From CAYFJO01 sp964343305 (lineage in GTDB: Bacteria > Planctomycetota > Planctomycetia > Pirellulales > Pirellulaceae), in assembly GCA_964343305.1 (NCBI GenBank), contig CAYFJO010000067.1, positions 1-34,558 on the forward strand: a stretch of DNA of 34,558 bases, read 5' to 3'. The translations under genes were made by a program, and so were the position numbers. Under the pieces are notes generated by a model. That model worked only from the letters and a program-made list of their open reading frames with translations, ran no database searches and was not told the DNA's origin. The first letter of the stretch is position 1. The number at the start of each line of letters is the position of its first letter. Positions 1 through 7,582 of the stretch are shown here, in pieces.

Positions 1-2
1 AA

Positions 3-698
3 GTCAGCGACAAGCTTCTGGCTGCCGGTCGTCACCTCAAGCGAGGAATTCTGCTGCATGGCCCGCCAGGCACCGGCAAGACGTTGACGGCGATGTACGT
101 CGCCAGCGCGATCGAAAATCGAACCGTGCTGCTGTTGACCGGTCGCGGCCAAGGAACCATCGAGCAGTCGTGTGCGCTTGCCCGCGCCCTGCAACCAGCC
201 ATTGTCATCCTTGAGGACGTCGACCTCGTGGCCGAGGAACGCACACGTCCCAGCGCGGCATGCGCGGCACCGCTGTTATTTGAGTTGCTCAACCAAATGG
301 ACGGTCTCAATGACGACGCCGACGTCTTGTTCCTACTCACAACCAATCGCCCCGACATCCTCGAACCCGCACTCGCCGCACGCCCCGGCCGCATCGACCA
401 GGCGATCGAAATTCCGTTGCCTGACGACGCCTGCCGTTTGCGTCTGATCCAGCTCTACGCCGAGGGTTTGACGCTCGGCAACGTCGATCGCCAAAACTTG
501 GTCCAACGCACAAGTGGAGCGAGCGCGGCATTCATTCGCGAACTGATGAGAAAGGTCGCCCTCTTTGCCGCCGATGAAGGATCGGACGAAATTCAACCCG
601 GCCACTTCGACGAGGCCCTTCACGAGTTGGTCGTCCAAGGTGGCGAATTGACGCAGAGCTTGTTGGGATACTCTTCACAAGACGGCTCGGATACGTAG
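3..698 (+). CDS. AAA+ ATPase, C-terminal part (5' end outside window)
   Basis: The frame is open from the first bases of the window, so the gene starts upstream; 231 codons are visible. The sequence shows Walker A (GPPGTGKT, about residues 20-27 of the visible part), Walker B (AIVILEDVD), sensor 1 (LFLLTTNRPD) and the arginine-finger region (ARPGRID). A helical lid follows and the stop is TAG. This order is that of the classic FtsH/Cdc48/spastin type of AAA domain, which uses ATP hydrolysis to remodel or unfold proteins. No zinc-protease HExxH motif follows the ATPase domain, so it is not FtsH, at least in the part seen. The missing N-terminus would carry the domain that sets the substrate, so the specific role cannot be given. 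The product looks cytoplasmic. The AAA identity is secure; the subfamily is not. Confidence 0.9.
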   Translation, partial: VSDKLLAAGRHLKRGILLHGPPGTGKTLTAMYVASAIENRTVLLLTGRGQGTIEQSCALARALQPAIVILEDVDLVAEERTRPSAACAAPLLFELLNQMDGLNDDADVLFLLTTNRPDILEPALAARPGRIDQAIEIPLPDDACRLRLIQLYAEGLTLGNVDRQNLVQRTSGASAAFIRELMRKVALFAADEGSDEIQPGHFDEALHELVVQGGELTQSLLGYSSQDGSDT

Positions 699-702
699 CG
701 CG

Positions 703-841
703 ATGCGACATAAACCATGGCGTTGTTGATGATGACATCGAACGAAAAAACTACGTCCCAAAGAACCATCCAAGTAGTTTGCGGTTCATGCTCGTATTCA
801 TCACGGTCTACGCCGCATTGTTCGCCGTCCATGAGTCGTGA
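703..841 (+). pseudogene. Possible decayed small membrane protein
   Basis: The space between the ATPase stop and the oxidoreductase start (699-1003) has no convincing intact gene. It does hold a suggestive fragment. An ATG at 703 opens MRHKPWR and soon stops. One frame over, from about 722 to the TGA at 839-841, the translation reads VDDDIERKNYVP and then a hydrophobic stretch, SLRFMLVFITVYAALFAVHE. That stretch resembles the single-helix segments common in small planctomycete proteins. A frame break near 720 would join the two parts. No good ribosome binding site precedes the ATG. This may be chance. The remaining 842-1003 shows nothing clear apart from the ribosome binding site of the next gene. 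Confidence 0.2.
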
Positions 842-990
842 GGCAAAGAGTACAATGGTGACCATCGTCCGTACAAGCGTGGTTGACTTTTGCGACATGA
901 GAGGTCTCTTGCCGAGATCGGAGGTTTCTGTGAACCGAGGACGCGTCAACTTCGGAACAACTGCGCGTACGATACCTCATTACACATCCA

Positions 991-996
991 AGGGAG
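991..996 (+). promoter_or_regulatory. Ribosome binding site that fixes the oxidoreductase start
   Basis: AGGGAG lies 7 bases before the ATG at 1004. The frame is open further upstream to 890, but only the 1004 start has both this site and a clean signal peptide directly after it. Confidence 0.7.
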
Positions 997-1003
997 TTTA
1001 TCA

Positions 1004-2002
1004 ATGAATCGAAAACTGCTATTTCTGTTTGCCGTATTTTTCGCACTGGCCACACGGGGTGCTCCCGCCAATGAAGACGAACAGACGACGCTTCGGGTGG
1101 GCATGATTGGCTTGGACACGTCGCATGTCGTACGCTTCACCGACATCATTAACAAAGCGGACGAAGGGCCGGTGGCCAACATCAAGGTCGTCGCCGCCTA
1201 TCGTGGCGGCAGCCCCGATTTGCCAATCAGCGCTGATCGCATCGATGGGTTTACCAAGACGCTTCGTGAAAAGTACGACGTAAAGATCGTCGATTCGATT
1301 GACGAGCTACTCAAACTGGTTGATGCCATCCTTTTGGAAAGCGTTGATGGACGGCCACATTTGGAGCAGGCGCGGCCAGTGATTGCGGCCGGCAAGCCGT
1401 TGTTTATCGACAAACCGATCGCCGCATCGCTGGCCGACACGATCGAAATCTTCGAATTGGCGGAAAAGCACAAAGTACCTTGTTTCAGCAGTTCTTCGTT
1501 GCGTTTCAATGAGAAATTGCAGAGCTTGCGCGGCGGTACTGCAGAGATTGGCAAGATTGTCCGTTGTGATGCAACAGGGCCGGTCAATCCATTGAAGGGC
1601 CACCCCGAATTGGCGTTCTACGGCATTCACGGAATCGAAATGCTGTTCACCGTGATGGGATCTGGCTGCAAAACCGTCACCTGGCAACCTGATGGGTTGG
1701 TCAACGGCCAGTGGGACGACGGCCGTGTTGGCACCTTCGCCAAAGGTTCCTACGGAGTACGAGTCACTGGCACAAAAGGCACGGCGAAAGGCGAACGTGG
1801 CAGCTACGGCCCGCTGATCACCGAGATCGCAGAATTCTTCAAGACTGGCAAACCGCCAGTGTCCGCCGAAGAGACGATTAACTTGTTCGCATTCATCGCC
1901 GCGGCCCAAAAGAGCAAGGACACCGGCAACAAACCCGTCGCCATTCGCGAGGTGATGGATGAAGCGCGACAGGTCATCTCCAAACGGAACAACGGGAATT
2001 AG
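1004..2002 (+). CDS. Secreted Gfo/Idh/MocA-family oxidoreductase
   Basis: A 332-residue protein. It starts with a signal peptide (MNRKLLFLFAVFFALATRG, cut near residue 20). A Rossmann-like N-terminal domain follows, beginning LRVGMIGLDTSHVVRF. The dinucleotide loop is GLDTSH, not the usual GxGxxG. A DKP motif (FIDKPIAAS, about residue 136) stands where the family has EKP, whose lysine helps catalysis. In the C-terminal domain YGIHGIEMLFTVMG matches the family's substrate-side histidine region. The family oxidises or reduces sugars and cyclitols with NAD(P), and exported members are common in planctomycetes. Substrate and direction are unknown, and the altered dinucleotide loop makes cofactor use uncertain. 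It stands alone, about 300 bases after the ATPase gene. The start is set by the AGGGAG site and the signal peptide. Confidence 0.85.
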   Translation: MNRKLLFLFAVFFALATRGAPANEDEQTTLRVGMIGLDTSHVVRFTDIINKADEGPVANIKVVAAYRGGSPDLPISADRIDGFTKTLREKYDVKIVDSIDELLKLVDAILLESVDGRPHLEQARPVIAAGKPLFIDKPIAASLADTIEIFELAEKHKVPCFSSSSLRFNEKLQSLRGGTAEIGKIVRCDATGPVNPLKGHPELAFYGIHGIEMLFTVMGSGCKTVTWQPDGLVNGQWDDGRVGTFAKGSYGVRVTGTKGTAKGERGSYGPLITEIAEFFKTGKPPVSAEETINLFAFIAAAQKSKDTGNKPVAIREVMDEARQVISKRNNGN

Positions 2003-2037
2003 ACCTTTGTTTCACCAGAATCTGTCGCGACCAAAAC

Positions 2038-2065
2038 ATATTCTTGTCGAAGAGGGCAAGAATAT
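2038..2065 (+). terminator. Hairpin downstream of the oxidoreductase
   Basis: ATATTCTTG and CAAGAATAT form a perfect 9-bp stem around a 10-base loop, 36 bases after the stop codon. No T-run follows, so this is not a standard intrinsic terminator. It may stabilise the mRNA end or be chance. Confidence 0.3.
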
Positions 2066-2376
2066 ATGCGCGCAACGACCAAGGAAATCCACAACTAGAA
2101 GTAGAACGAAACAATAGATGACGCATCGAACGACGCCCATGAATGCTCTGATCCGGATGTGAGCAATTGCGAGCAATGAATAGATAGAGAAGGACAGGCA
2201 TTATAATATGTGGGCCAAAGAATCAGAAAGAAGATCATTGCCATGCCAGTGCCAGCGAAAGGAAGTTGACCGGCCAAATTGTACTGACGCTCTTTAACTT
2301 ACGGGCGTCGCCTCAAAACTTCTCCACCAGGAAGCACGGTAAAGGAGTAAAAAAGACCAAGCTGCGTCAACTCACG
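2066..2376. other. Gene-free stretch
   Basis: It is A/T-richer than its surroundings. Short open frames on the minus strand include a hydrophobic run (MAMIFFLILW), but they lack start signals and recognisable families. It lies between the oxidoreductase and a transposase remnant, so it may be insertion debris. Nothing firmer can be said. Confidence 0.3.
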
Positions 2377-2832
2377 TCAGACGGTCGATGCGGCGAGGTT
2401 GTCGAGGTGATGCACGCCGCGTTGAGCCGCCAGTTCGCGCAGCCGTTGACGATCTGTCGTAGAGAAATTCCCCAGCAAACGCCCCTTCGAAAGAAGATGC
2501 TGAATCCGTTGACCCCACACGTCGGCATTCGTTCCAAGTCGCTCGAAAACCGCCGCGACCGCCGCGCTCACACGCGCCTTCCCACGACAACACAACCGGC
2601 TCGTGTAATCGACCAACAGCAGGTAGCTGCCCAGCGAGAAACCTTCCAACATCCCTTTGCGGCAGCCATCCTGACGGTGACGGTCTTCCAATGGGCAAAG
2701 CCACAAATCTTCTTCCAATCGGCCCGCTGCCCGGCTGCCCGCGACGCTGCTTCGCGCGGCTTCCTTCAGCGCATCAAGTTTTCCCTTCGCTTTGGCATGC
2801 TGCATGCGTGGCGGGACCGACCGGTTTGGTAG
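2377..2832 (-). pseudogene. Remnant of an IS200/REP-associated-type transposase (C-terminal part)
   Basis: On the minus strand the frame reads PPRMQHAKAKGKLDALKEAA, then DLWLCPLEDRHRQDG, GMLEGFSLGSYLLLVDYTS, an ERLGTNADVWG segment and RLRELAAQRGVHHLDNL before the stop. From memory this matches the C-terminal half of planctomycete transposases related to the IS200/REP-associated (Y1) group. The N-terminal catalytic half, with the HUH histidines and catalytic tyrosine, is absent: the sequence upstream is a different gene. It is therefore a decayed fragment, not a working element. Its 5' edge overlaps the 3' end of the small secreted-protein gene at 2766-3059 in another frame, which suggests that insertion removed that gene's original end. 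No terminal inverted repeats or target duplications were found. The family call rests on recall of similar sequences. Confidence 0.5.
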
Positions 2833-3059
2833 TTTTTGAAGACCCCAACGTTCGCTTTGTCAGCGTCGAGGCTGATCTCGATATTCCACAAAGTTTCCAA
2901 ACCGTGCTTTTTCCTGGTCTCCTCAGAGGCGCGTACGGTCAGAATTACATTTGTTCGCGGTTCTCGTTTTTCAACTCGTTCCAGAAATGTCGAAAACTCA
3001 AGAACATCCACTTCCGCAGCGCTGATCAAAATGAACAAACACGACAATAGAGATTTCAT
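2766..3059 (-). CDS. Small secreted protein, unrecognised, 3' end probably replaced
   Basis: A 97-residue product that begins with an export-type leader (MKSLLSCLFILISAAEV). Its body includes EFSTFLERVEKREPR and NVILTVRASEETRKK. The ATG lies 3 bases after the stop of the large HEAT gene, so the two are almost surely co-transcribed and perhaps translationally coupled. From about residue 76 (NYQTGRSRHACSMPKRR) the sequence is the transposase remnant read in another frame, and the stop lies inside that remnant. The original C-terminus was therefore probably lost to an insertion. Whether the stub still functions is unknown. No family was recognised. Confidence 0.5.
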   Translation of the reverse strand: MKSLLSCLFILISAAEVDVLEFSTFLERVEKREPRTNVILTVRASEETRKKHGLETLWNIEISLDADKANVGVFKNYQTGRSRHACSMPKRRENLMR

Positions 3060-3062
3060 TGC

Positions 3063-6000
3063 TCATTCCACAAGTTTGAGACTTTGTTCGGCAAGTTCTC
3101 GTTGGATGGTTGGCTCGTCAGTCAGCAAGATCGCTTCTATAAGAACAGACTTGGCTTGAACGCGATCAAGTGAAGCGAGGCTTGTGGCCAGTTGAAATAC
3201 CAATCGGTCCAGGTATACCCGCGGATGGAATGACGTCTTTTTGGGATCCGGCACACCTGGATGATCGAGGCCTCGCTCGGCGAGGCCGCGTAACAATTCA
3301 CGAATGTCGCCAAACGCCGGTTCAAAATCTTGTTGGCCAAGTGCCTCGGCTGCTGCGGCTCGATGATGAAGCGAGGCATCACTTCGCAGCAATTCGTGCA
3401 ACTTGGCAAGCCCCTCGTTGCCAAGCTGAGCAAGCGCTTGGATTTCTGCAACGGAGCCGACATCCCGGCGGGTTTTGATCTGCTGATCTAATCCTTCGCA
3501 AAGGTCTTTGAGTGCCGGCTTGAATCGAAGATTACCCAGAGCCTGTGCTAAGTTGTATCTGTGGGTCGCGCGGTAAGCCGTGAGAATCGCTGTTGGCCCG
3601 TCTTCGCGCTTGGATGCGATAACATAATTGACGACTTGTTGGGATGCGTTTGGATGGTCTTTGAGCCAGGCCGTCAGTCGCATTGCGACTTCGGCATCCT
3701 TGGCATCGTAGTTCGCGATCGCTTCAACTGCGGCGGTTTGCTGACTCTCGTCGGTAGCCGTCGACCGCTCTAACAGCGCCGCTTTGAGCGTTATACGCGC
3801 CTCGGCTAATCGCGCAGGCGATTCAGGGTCGACGCCTTTTTCACCAACCCAGCATCCTGTATCACGACCCAAGATATCGATCGCTTGGATGAGCAAAAGG
3901 GCTTCGGCGGCCGACTCGGCATCGTTGAGCAGCTCGACAACCATTTTCGGCGCTTTGGCACCGTGATGCTTGACGAGGATTCGCAGCGCCACTTCCTGAG
4001 CATCTTTGTTCTTTTGGCGAATTGCGTCGAGCGCCACGTCGGCCACTCGTCGGTCGTCATATTTTCGAAGCGCCAGCAGTGACGGTTCGGCAAATCCACC
4101 GTCCGCGTGTCGTGCGAACTTGGACAACGGCTCGATCAATCGTTTGTCGTCAACCTCAGCGGCCAAACCGAGAAAGCGGACCACGCGGCGCCGCCAGGTC
4201 GAATAAGTTTCGGGGCCGGCTTGTTCGCCGATGTCATACACTTTCTCCAGCACCTTTAAGATGTTCTCAACGCTTTGCTTTTCTTCGGCGTTGACCAACA
4301 CTCGAGTCGCGCCCCGATGCCGCATTGCGCGTCCAGTGAAACCGACCTTGTCAGGATCAGGCGGCAGAATGTTCTTGGCAGCCGCAACTCCTTCATTGCC
4401 GAATTCCGCCAAGGCTTCGGCGGCTAGATTACCGCCCTGTGCGTAGATGGGGTTTCGCATTGCTTGAACGACAATCGGGATTGATCGCGGTTGTTTGAAT
4501 TTCGCGAGAGCGAATGCACCGATGCCACGATTCATCTTGTCGGTTTCAAATTCCAGCGATGCTTCCAGCAACGGCACAGCTTCCTCTCCGACAAACTCGG
4601 CAACGCGTTGCCCCGCGGCGCGAAAGTCATGGACGCTTGGCCCGGCACGTCCCATGAAGCCGATGCCACGAATTGCCGCCGCCAATTTTATCTTCTTGAC
4701 GAGTTCAGGTTGTTTGATCGCTACCACGGCGGCTTCGCAAAACAGATTTTCGCGGTTATCTTTCGAGGCTTCTTGTTTTGCTTTGAGGGGTGCGACGGCA
4801 GGTTCGCCGAGCCCGACGATCAAGTTGCGAATCTCGCTGTGACGATTGCCAACCGAAGCAACCGCGGTTGCTGTCAAAACGGGCAAGCTTCGCAAGTCGC
4901 CGTCGCGCGCCAACCGCTTCGCGGCAATCAATCGTATCGAAGCCGATTCATGATCCAGCAGTTTTTCCAGACCTCGGCCGCGGTCACGAAGCACGGGGAT
5001 TACGATTTCGGCAACAGTCGCCGCATCTTGCATTTTTTGATCGCCCTTGCCTGCGCGAAGGACGATCCCTTCCAACAGCGGCACGGCTTCCTCGCTGCCC
5101 AGCATTAACATCGCCTCGACTAGTCCGCCCGCGAATTGAGCTGAGTCACGTCGTTTGATCAACTGCTCGCAAACGGCAAGACTTCGTTCATGTTTGACAG
5201 CGGCAAGTGCGAGCAACATCCGTGGCAACGCCTCATGGTCCGAGCGAGTCTTCAGCGCCGCTGCACCAACCGTTTCGACGGATAGCCGATCCTTCTCTAA
5301 CACCAATCGTTCAATGTCCCGATGGTCGCCGAGTGCGACGACTTGCTCGCGCAACAGCGCGATCGGGAGAGCTGCTTCGACAAAGTCAACCGCTGCAAAC
5401 CGCGGCGGCTGACGCGTCCAACGGATCTGGCGGCCAAGCTGCAAGGGTTCTTGGGACGCTAGCCAACGCTCGCCATTCATCTGCGACAACTGACGGTGCA
5501 TAGTGCCCAGTCGCACGAGGTAGGCTTTGACTTCATCGGGATGCTCTTGTTCGAACAACAGCCCCGCTGCAACCGCGCGCACAAACGTCGGCTGATCGGC
5601 TTTGCTCATTCTTTCTAGCAACGCGTGTGCTGGTTCGCCAAACGCCAACACGCAACTTCGATACTCTGCATACGTGGCAGTCAAGCTGGACGAAGATTCT
5701 TCACGCTCGCCGGCGGCCAACGCCGTGGCATCAAGCAAATCTTCAAACGCCACGGACAACGCCTCTTCAGCACCGATCCGGGCCAACGCCGTCGCACACG
5801 AAGAGCCGAACTGGCCAACAGGCGCCGCATTTTGTTTCTCAAGCAGCAACGGCACCGACTCGCGATCCCGCATGCGACCCAAAACACGGGCGGCGCGAAT
5901 CGCAGATAACATCTGGTAATAGCGCGCGTAATGCACTTGTGGATTCGGCCTGCCAAACCGGGCGGGAGTCTTTTTGACTGTCTCACGTAATCGCTCTGCC

Positions 6001-6641
6001 ACTGCCGTTCCCATCGCAACAATCAAATCCTCGAGCATTGGGAATGGTTGACGAGGATGGAAAAAGTGAACCAGCAGCGCGTCGGCCGATGTCGGTTCGC
6101 GAAAATGTTTCAGTATCGTCAAGATGTGCCCCGACGTTCCGGTGGGATGCAAGCCATCGGGCGCGACTTCGCGAAGTTTCTCCAAAAGAAATGGAACTGA
6201 CCGTCGATCCACATCGAGCGTCTTTCCGGCAATCCGGCCATCGGTGACCGGTTTGGCATAGTCCGGAAACTGAGCTTGGACGGTTTCGTCATTCAAGAGG
6301 ACAATCTTCTGCCGCCAGTTTCCAACCGCCAGCTCCCATTTCGTAACCAGTTCAGGATGCTCGACTCGTAGAATCAATGCCCTCGCCAAATCGCGCTGCT
6401 GCCAAGTCTTGCTGTCGACCATTTCGCGTGCAATCGGAATCACTTCATCTGCATGATCCAGTAAGTACGATCGCGAAACAATGTAGGCCTTGCCTTCCAT
6501 TGGCGCAGTCCGCTCGAATGCAGTTTTGAAGTCGACGTTCTTGGTTTGGCCTTGATCATCCGGTGCACCCAGAATCGACGAAGCCAACGCGACGACCACG
6601 AGCAGCACGAAAACATTGATTCTTTCAGTTTGGGGGGACAT
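3063..6641 (-). CDS. Very large secreted HEAT-repeat protein
   Basis: A 1192-residue protein. It begins with a signal peptide (MSPQTERINVFVLLVVVALA, cut near ILGA) and then consists almost wholly of alpha-helical repeats. HEAT/PBS-lyase-like units recur along the chain, for example ARVLGRMRDRESVPLLLEK, AAKRLARDGDLRSLPVLTA, FALAKFKQPRSIPIVVQA and AAAEALGQQDFEPAFGDIRE. Such arrays form a solenoid that binds proteins, and no enzyme motif was seen. The ATG at 6641 is preferred over one six codons upstream because GAGGA sits just before it and the signal peptide follows directly. A small secreted-protein gene follows 3 bases after the stop. Upstream (6642-6839) is a short space shared with a truncated gene on the other strand, presumably holding divergent promoters. 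Location is periplasmic or extracellular by inference from the leader. Partner and role are unknown. Confidence 0.85.
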   Translation of the reverse strand: MSPQTERINVFVLLVVVALASSILGAPDDQGQTKNVDFKTAFERTAPMEGKAYIVSRSYLLDHADEVIPIAREMVDSKTWQQRDLARALILRVEHPELVTKWELAVGNWRQKIVLLNDETVQAQFPDYAKPVTDGRIAGKTLDVDRRSVPFLLEKLREVAPDGLHPTGTSGHILTILKHFREPTSADALLVHFFHPRQPFPMLEDLIVAMGTAVAERLRETVKKTPARFGRPNPQVHYARYYQMLSAIRAARVLGRMRDRESVPLLLEKQNAAPVGQFGSSCATALARIGAEEALSVAFEDLLDATALAAGEREESSSSLTATYAEYRSCVLAFGEPAHALLERMSKADQPTFVRAVAAGLLFEQEHPDEVKAYLVRLGTMHRQLSQMNGERWLASQEPLQLGRQIRWTRQPPRFAAVDFVEAALPIALLREQVVALGDHRDIERLVLEKDRLSVETVGAAALKTRSDHEALPRMLLALAAVKHERSLAVCEQLIKRRDSAQFAGGLVEAMLMLGSEEAVPLLEGIVLRAGKGDQKMQDAATVAEIVIPVLRDRGRGLEKLLDHESASIRLIAAKRLARDGDLRSLPVLTATAVASVGNRHSEIRNLIVGLGEPAVAPLKAKQEASKDNRENLFCEAAVVAIKQPELVKKIKLAAAIRGIGFMGRAGPSVHDFRAAGQRVAEFVGEEAVPLLEASLEFETDKMNRGIGAFALAKFKQPRSIPIVVQAMRNPIYAQGGNLAAEALAEFGNEGVAAAKNILPPDPDKVGFTGRAMRHRGATRVLVNAEEKQSVENILKVLEKVYDIGEQAGPETYSTWRRRVVRFLGLAAEVDDKRLIEPLSKFARHADGGFAEPSLLALRKYDDRRVADVALDAIRQKNKDAQEVALRILVKHHGAKAPKMVVELLNDAESAAEALLLIQAIDILGRDTGCWVGEKGVDPESPARLAEARITLKAALLERSTATDESQQTAAVEAIANYDAKDAEVAMRLTAWLKDHPNASQQVVNYVIASKREDGPTAILTAYRATHRYNLAQALGNLRFKPALKDLCEGLDQQIKTRRDVGSVAEIQALAQLGNEGLAKLHELLRSDASLHHRAAAAEALGQQDFEPAFGDIRELLRGLAERGLDHPGVPDPKKTSFHPRVYLDRLVFQLATSLASLDRVQAKSVLIEAILLTDEPTIQRELAEQSLKLVE

Positions 6642-6839
6642 TATTTCCTCACAGCACAACCAGCCTGAAAGTGCTCACCTTTTACTTTAACCGATCGTAG
6701 ACAACAGGGGACGTCACGGTATTGTAACGATGAATCGACATCTAGAGGGGCGAATGGGGCGACCATTCGTGTAACGCGTTCGCGTTAGACTTGTGTTGTA
6801 AAGAGAAGACGCGCGGCTCGCCCGTCAGGAGAACTCCCC

Positions 6840-7193
6840 ATGCAAACCAACCGGTGCCAGTTTCTGCAAACTACTTCTGTTGGCAGCGCGGCGATGTCTG
6901 GATTGCTGCCTGGTTATGTTGTCCGCGCGGACGAGGCGATGTTTCCGCCGTACGAAGACCTCGGCGACACGGCCGCGGCCGTGTTTGACGCCCTGGCCAA
7001 AGAAACTCCGGAATACCGGCGGAGCGGTTGGGGCGGCTTGATACACATCACCAACCACGCCGCAGGCTTGGCGGAGTTGTCACGTTTCGGCTATCCGGAG
7101 TTGGCCACGAAGGGTCGTCAGTCCAATGTTCGCACCGTGCCAGTGAGTTGCCGGCGTCATGTATCGTACGATTTGAAACAACGGCGATTCTAG
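6840..7193 (+). pseudogene. Truncated gene with Tat-like leader
   Basis: The first ~98 codons look like the start of a real exported protein. The leader is MQTNRCQFLQTTSVGSAAMS, in which NRCQFLQ stands where a Tat signal has RRxFL, with one arginine lost. It is followed by PPYEDLGDTAAAVFDALAKE, GWGGLIHITNHAAGLAELSR and FGYPELATKGRQ. GGAG stands about 11 bases before the ATG. After that the frame gives low-complexity basic sequence and a stop, so the rest of the gene seems deleted. The 'NHAAGLAELSRFG' stretch faintly recalls questin-oxidase-like (DUF4243) proteins, but this is a guess. A 117-residue protein may still be made, but it is unlikely to be functional. Confidence 0.5.
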
Positions 7194-7582
7194 GACATTT
7201 TTGCAATCGAGTTGATCACAGATTGGTAACAATTGGTTTGACTGTTGAACGATTGTTACGCCGTAACGTGACCAATGTGATAAAGTGGTTGTCTATTCAA
7301 AAAACGAACGCAGGAAACAGAAGAGCCCATGGGACACAGTCGATTAACAAGATGTCTCGTCAGCGTGTTGAAGTTTGTGTTACACGACTCGGCCAGCGCG
7401 TGGCTCCGATCCTTGAGGAAGTCCGCACGGTTATGAAAAGATCACCAGTTCCCGTCGAAAGGATCGAATGCCGCCAGCAAGTATCGGCGCGCCGCGACAT
7501 TTTCTCGTATAAGCACGTTGGAACGATCGATGGGCACGTGACGTCCATCATTGGGTTGGCAAGGATCAGTTGGAAAGAAACC
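7194..7582. other. Long leader/promoter space before the LamG-HEAT operon
   Basis: 389 bases lie between the truncated Tat-like gene and the LamG-HEAT gene. The frame of the downstream gene stays open back to 7028, but that extension has no signal-peptide logic and is not counted as coding. A small dyad, GTTAC-GCC-GTAAC, at 7255-7267 could be an operator. The stretch may also contain the decayed rest of the truncated gene. Nothing else stands out. Confidence 0.3.

Noticed and set aside
2266..2832. Plus-strand open frame of 188 codons
   Set aside because: It is antisense to the transposase remnant, which gives the recognisable protein; the plus-strand reading is rich in R, Q and P without pattern.
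7028..7582. Upstream extension of the LamG-HEAT gene by 185 codons
   Set aside because: The clear signal peptide begins at 7583; the extension overlaps the truncated Tat-leader gene in another frame and has no domain.
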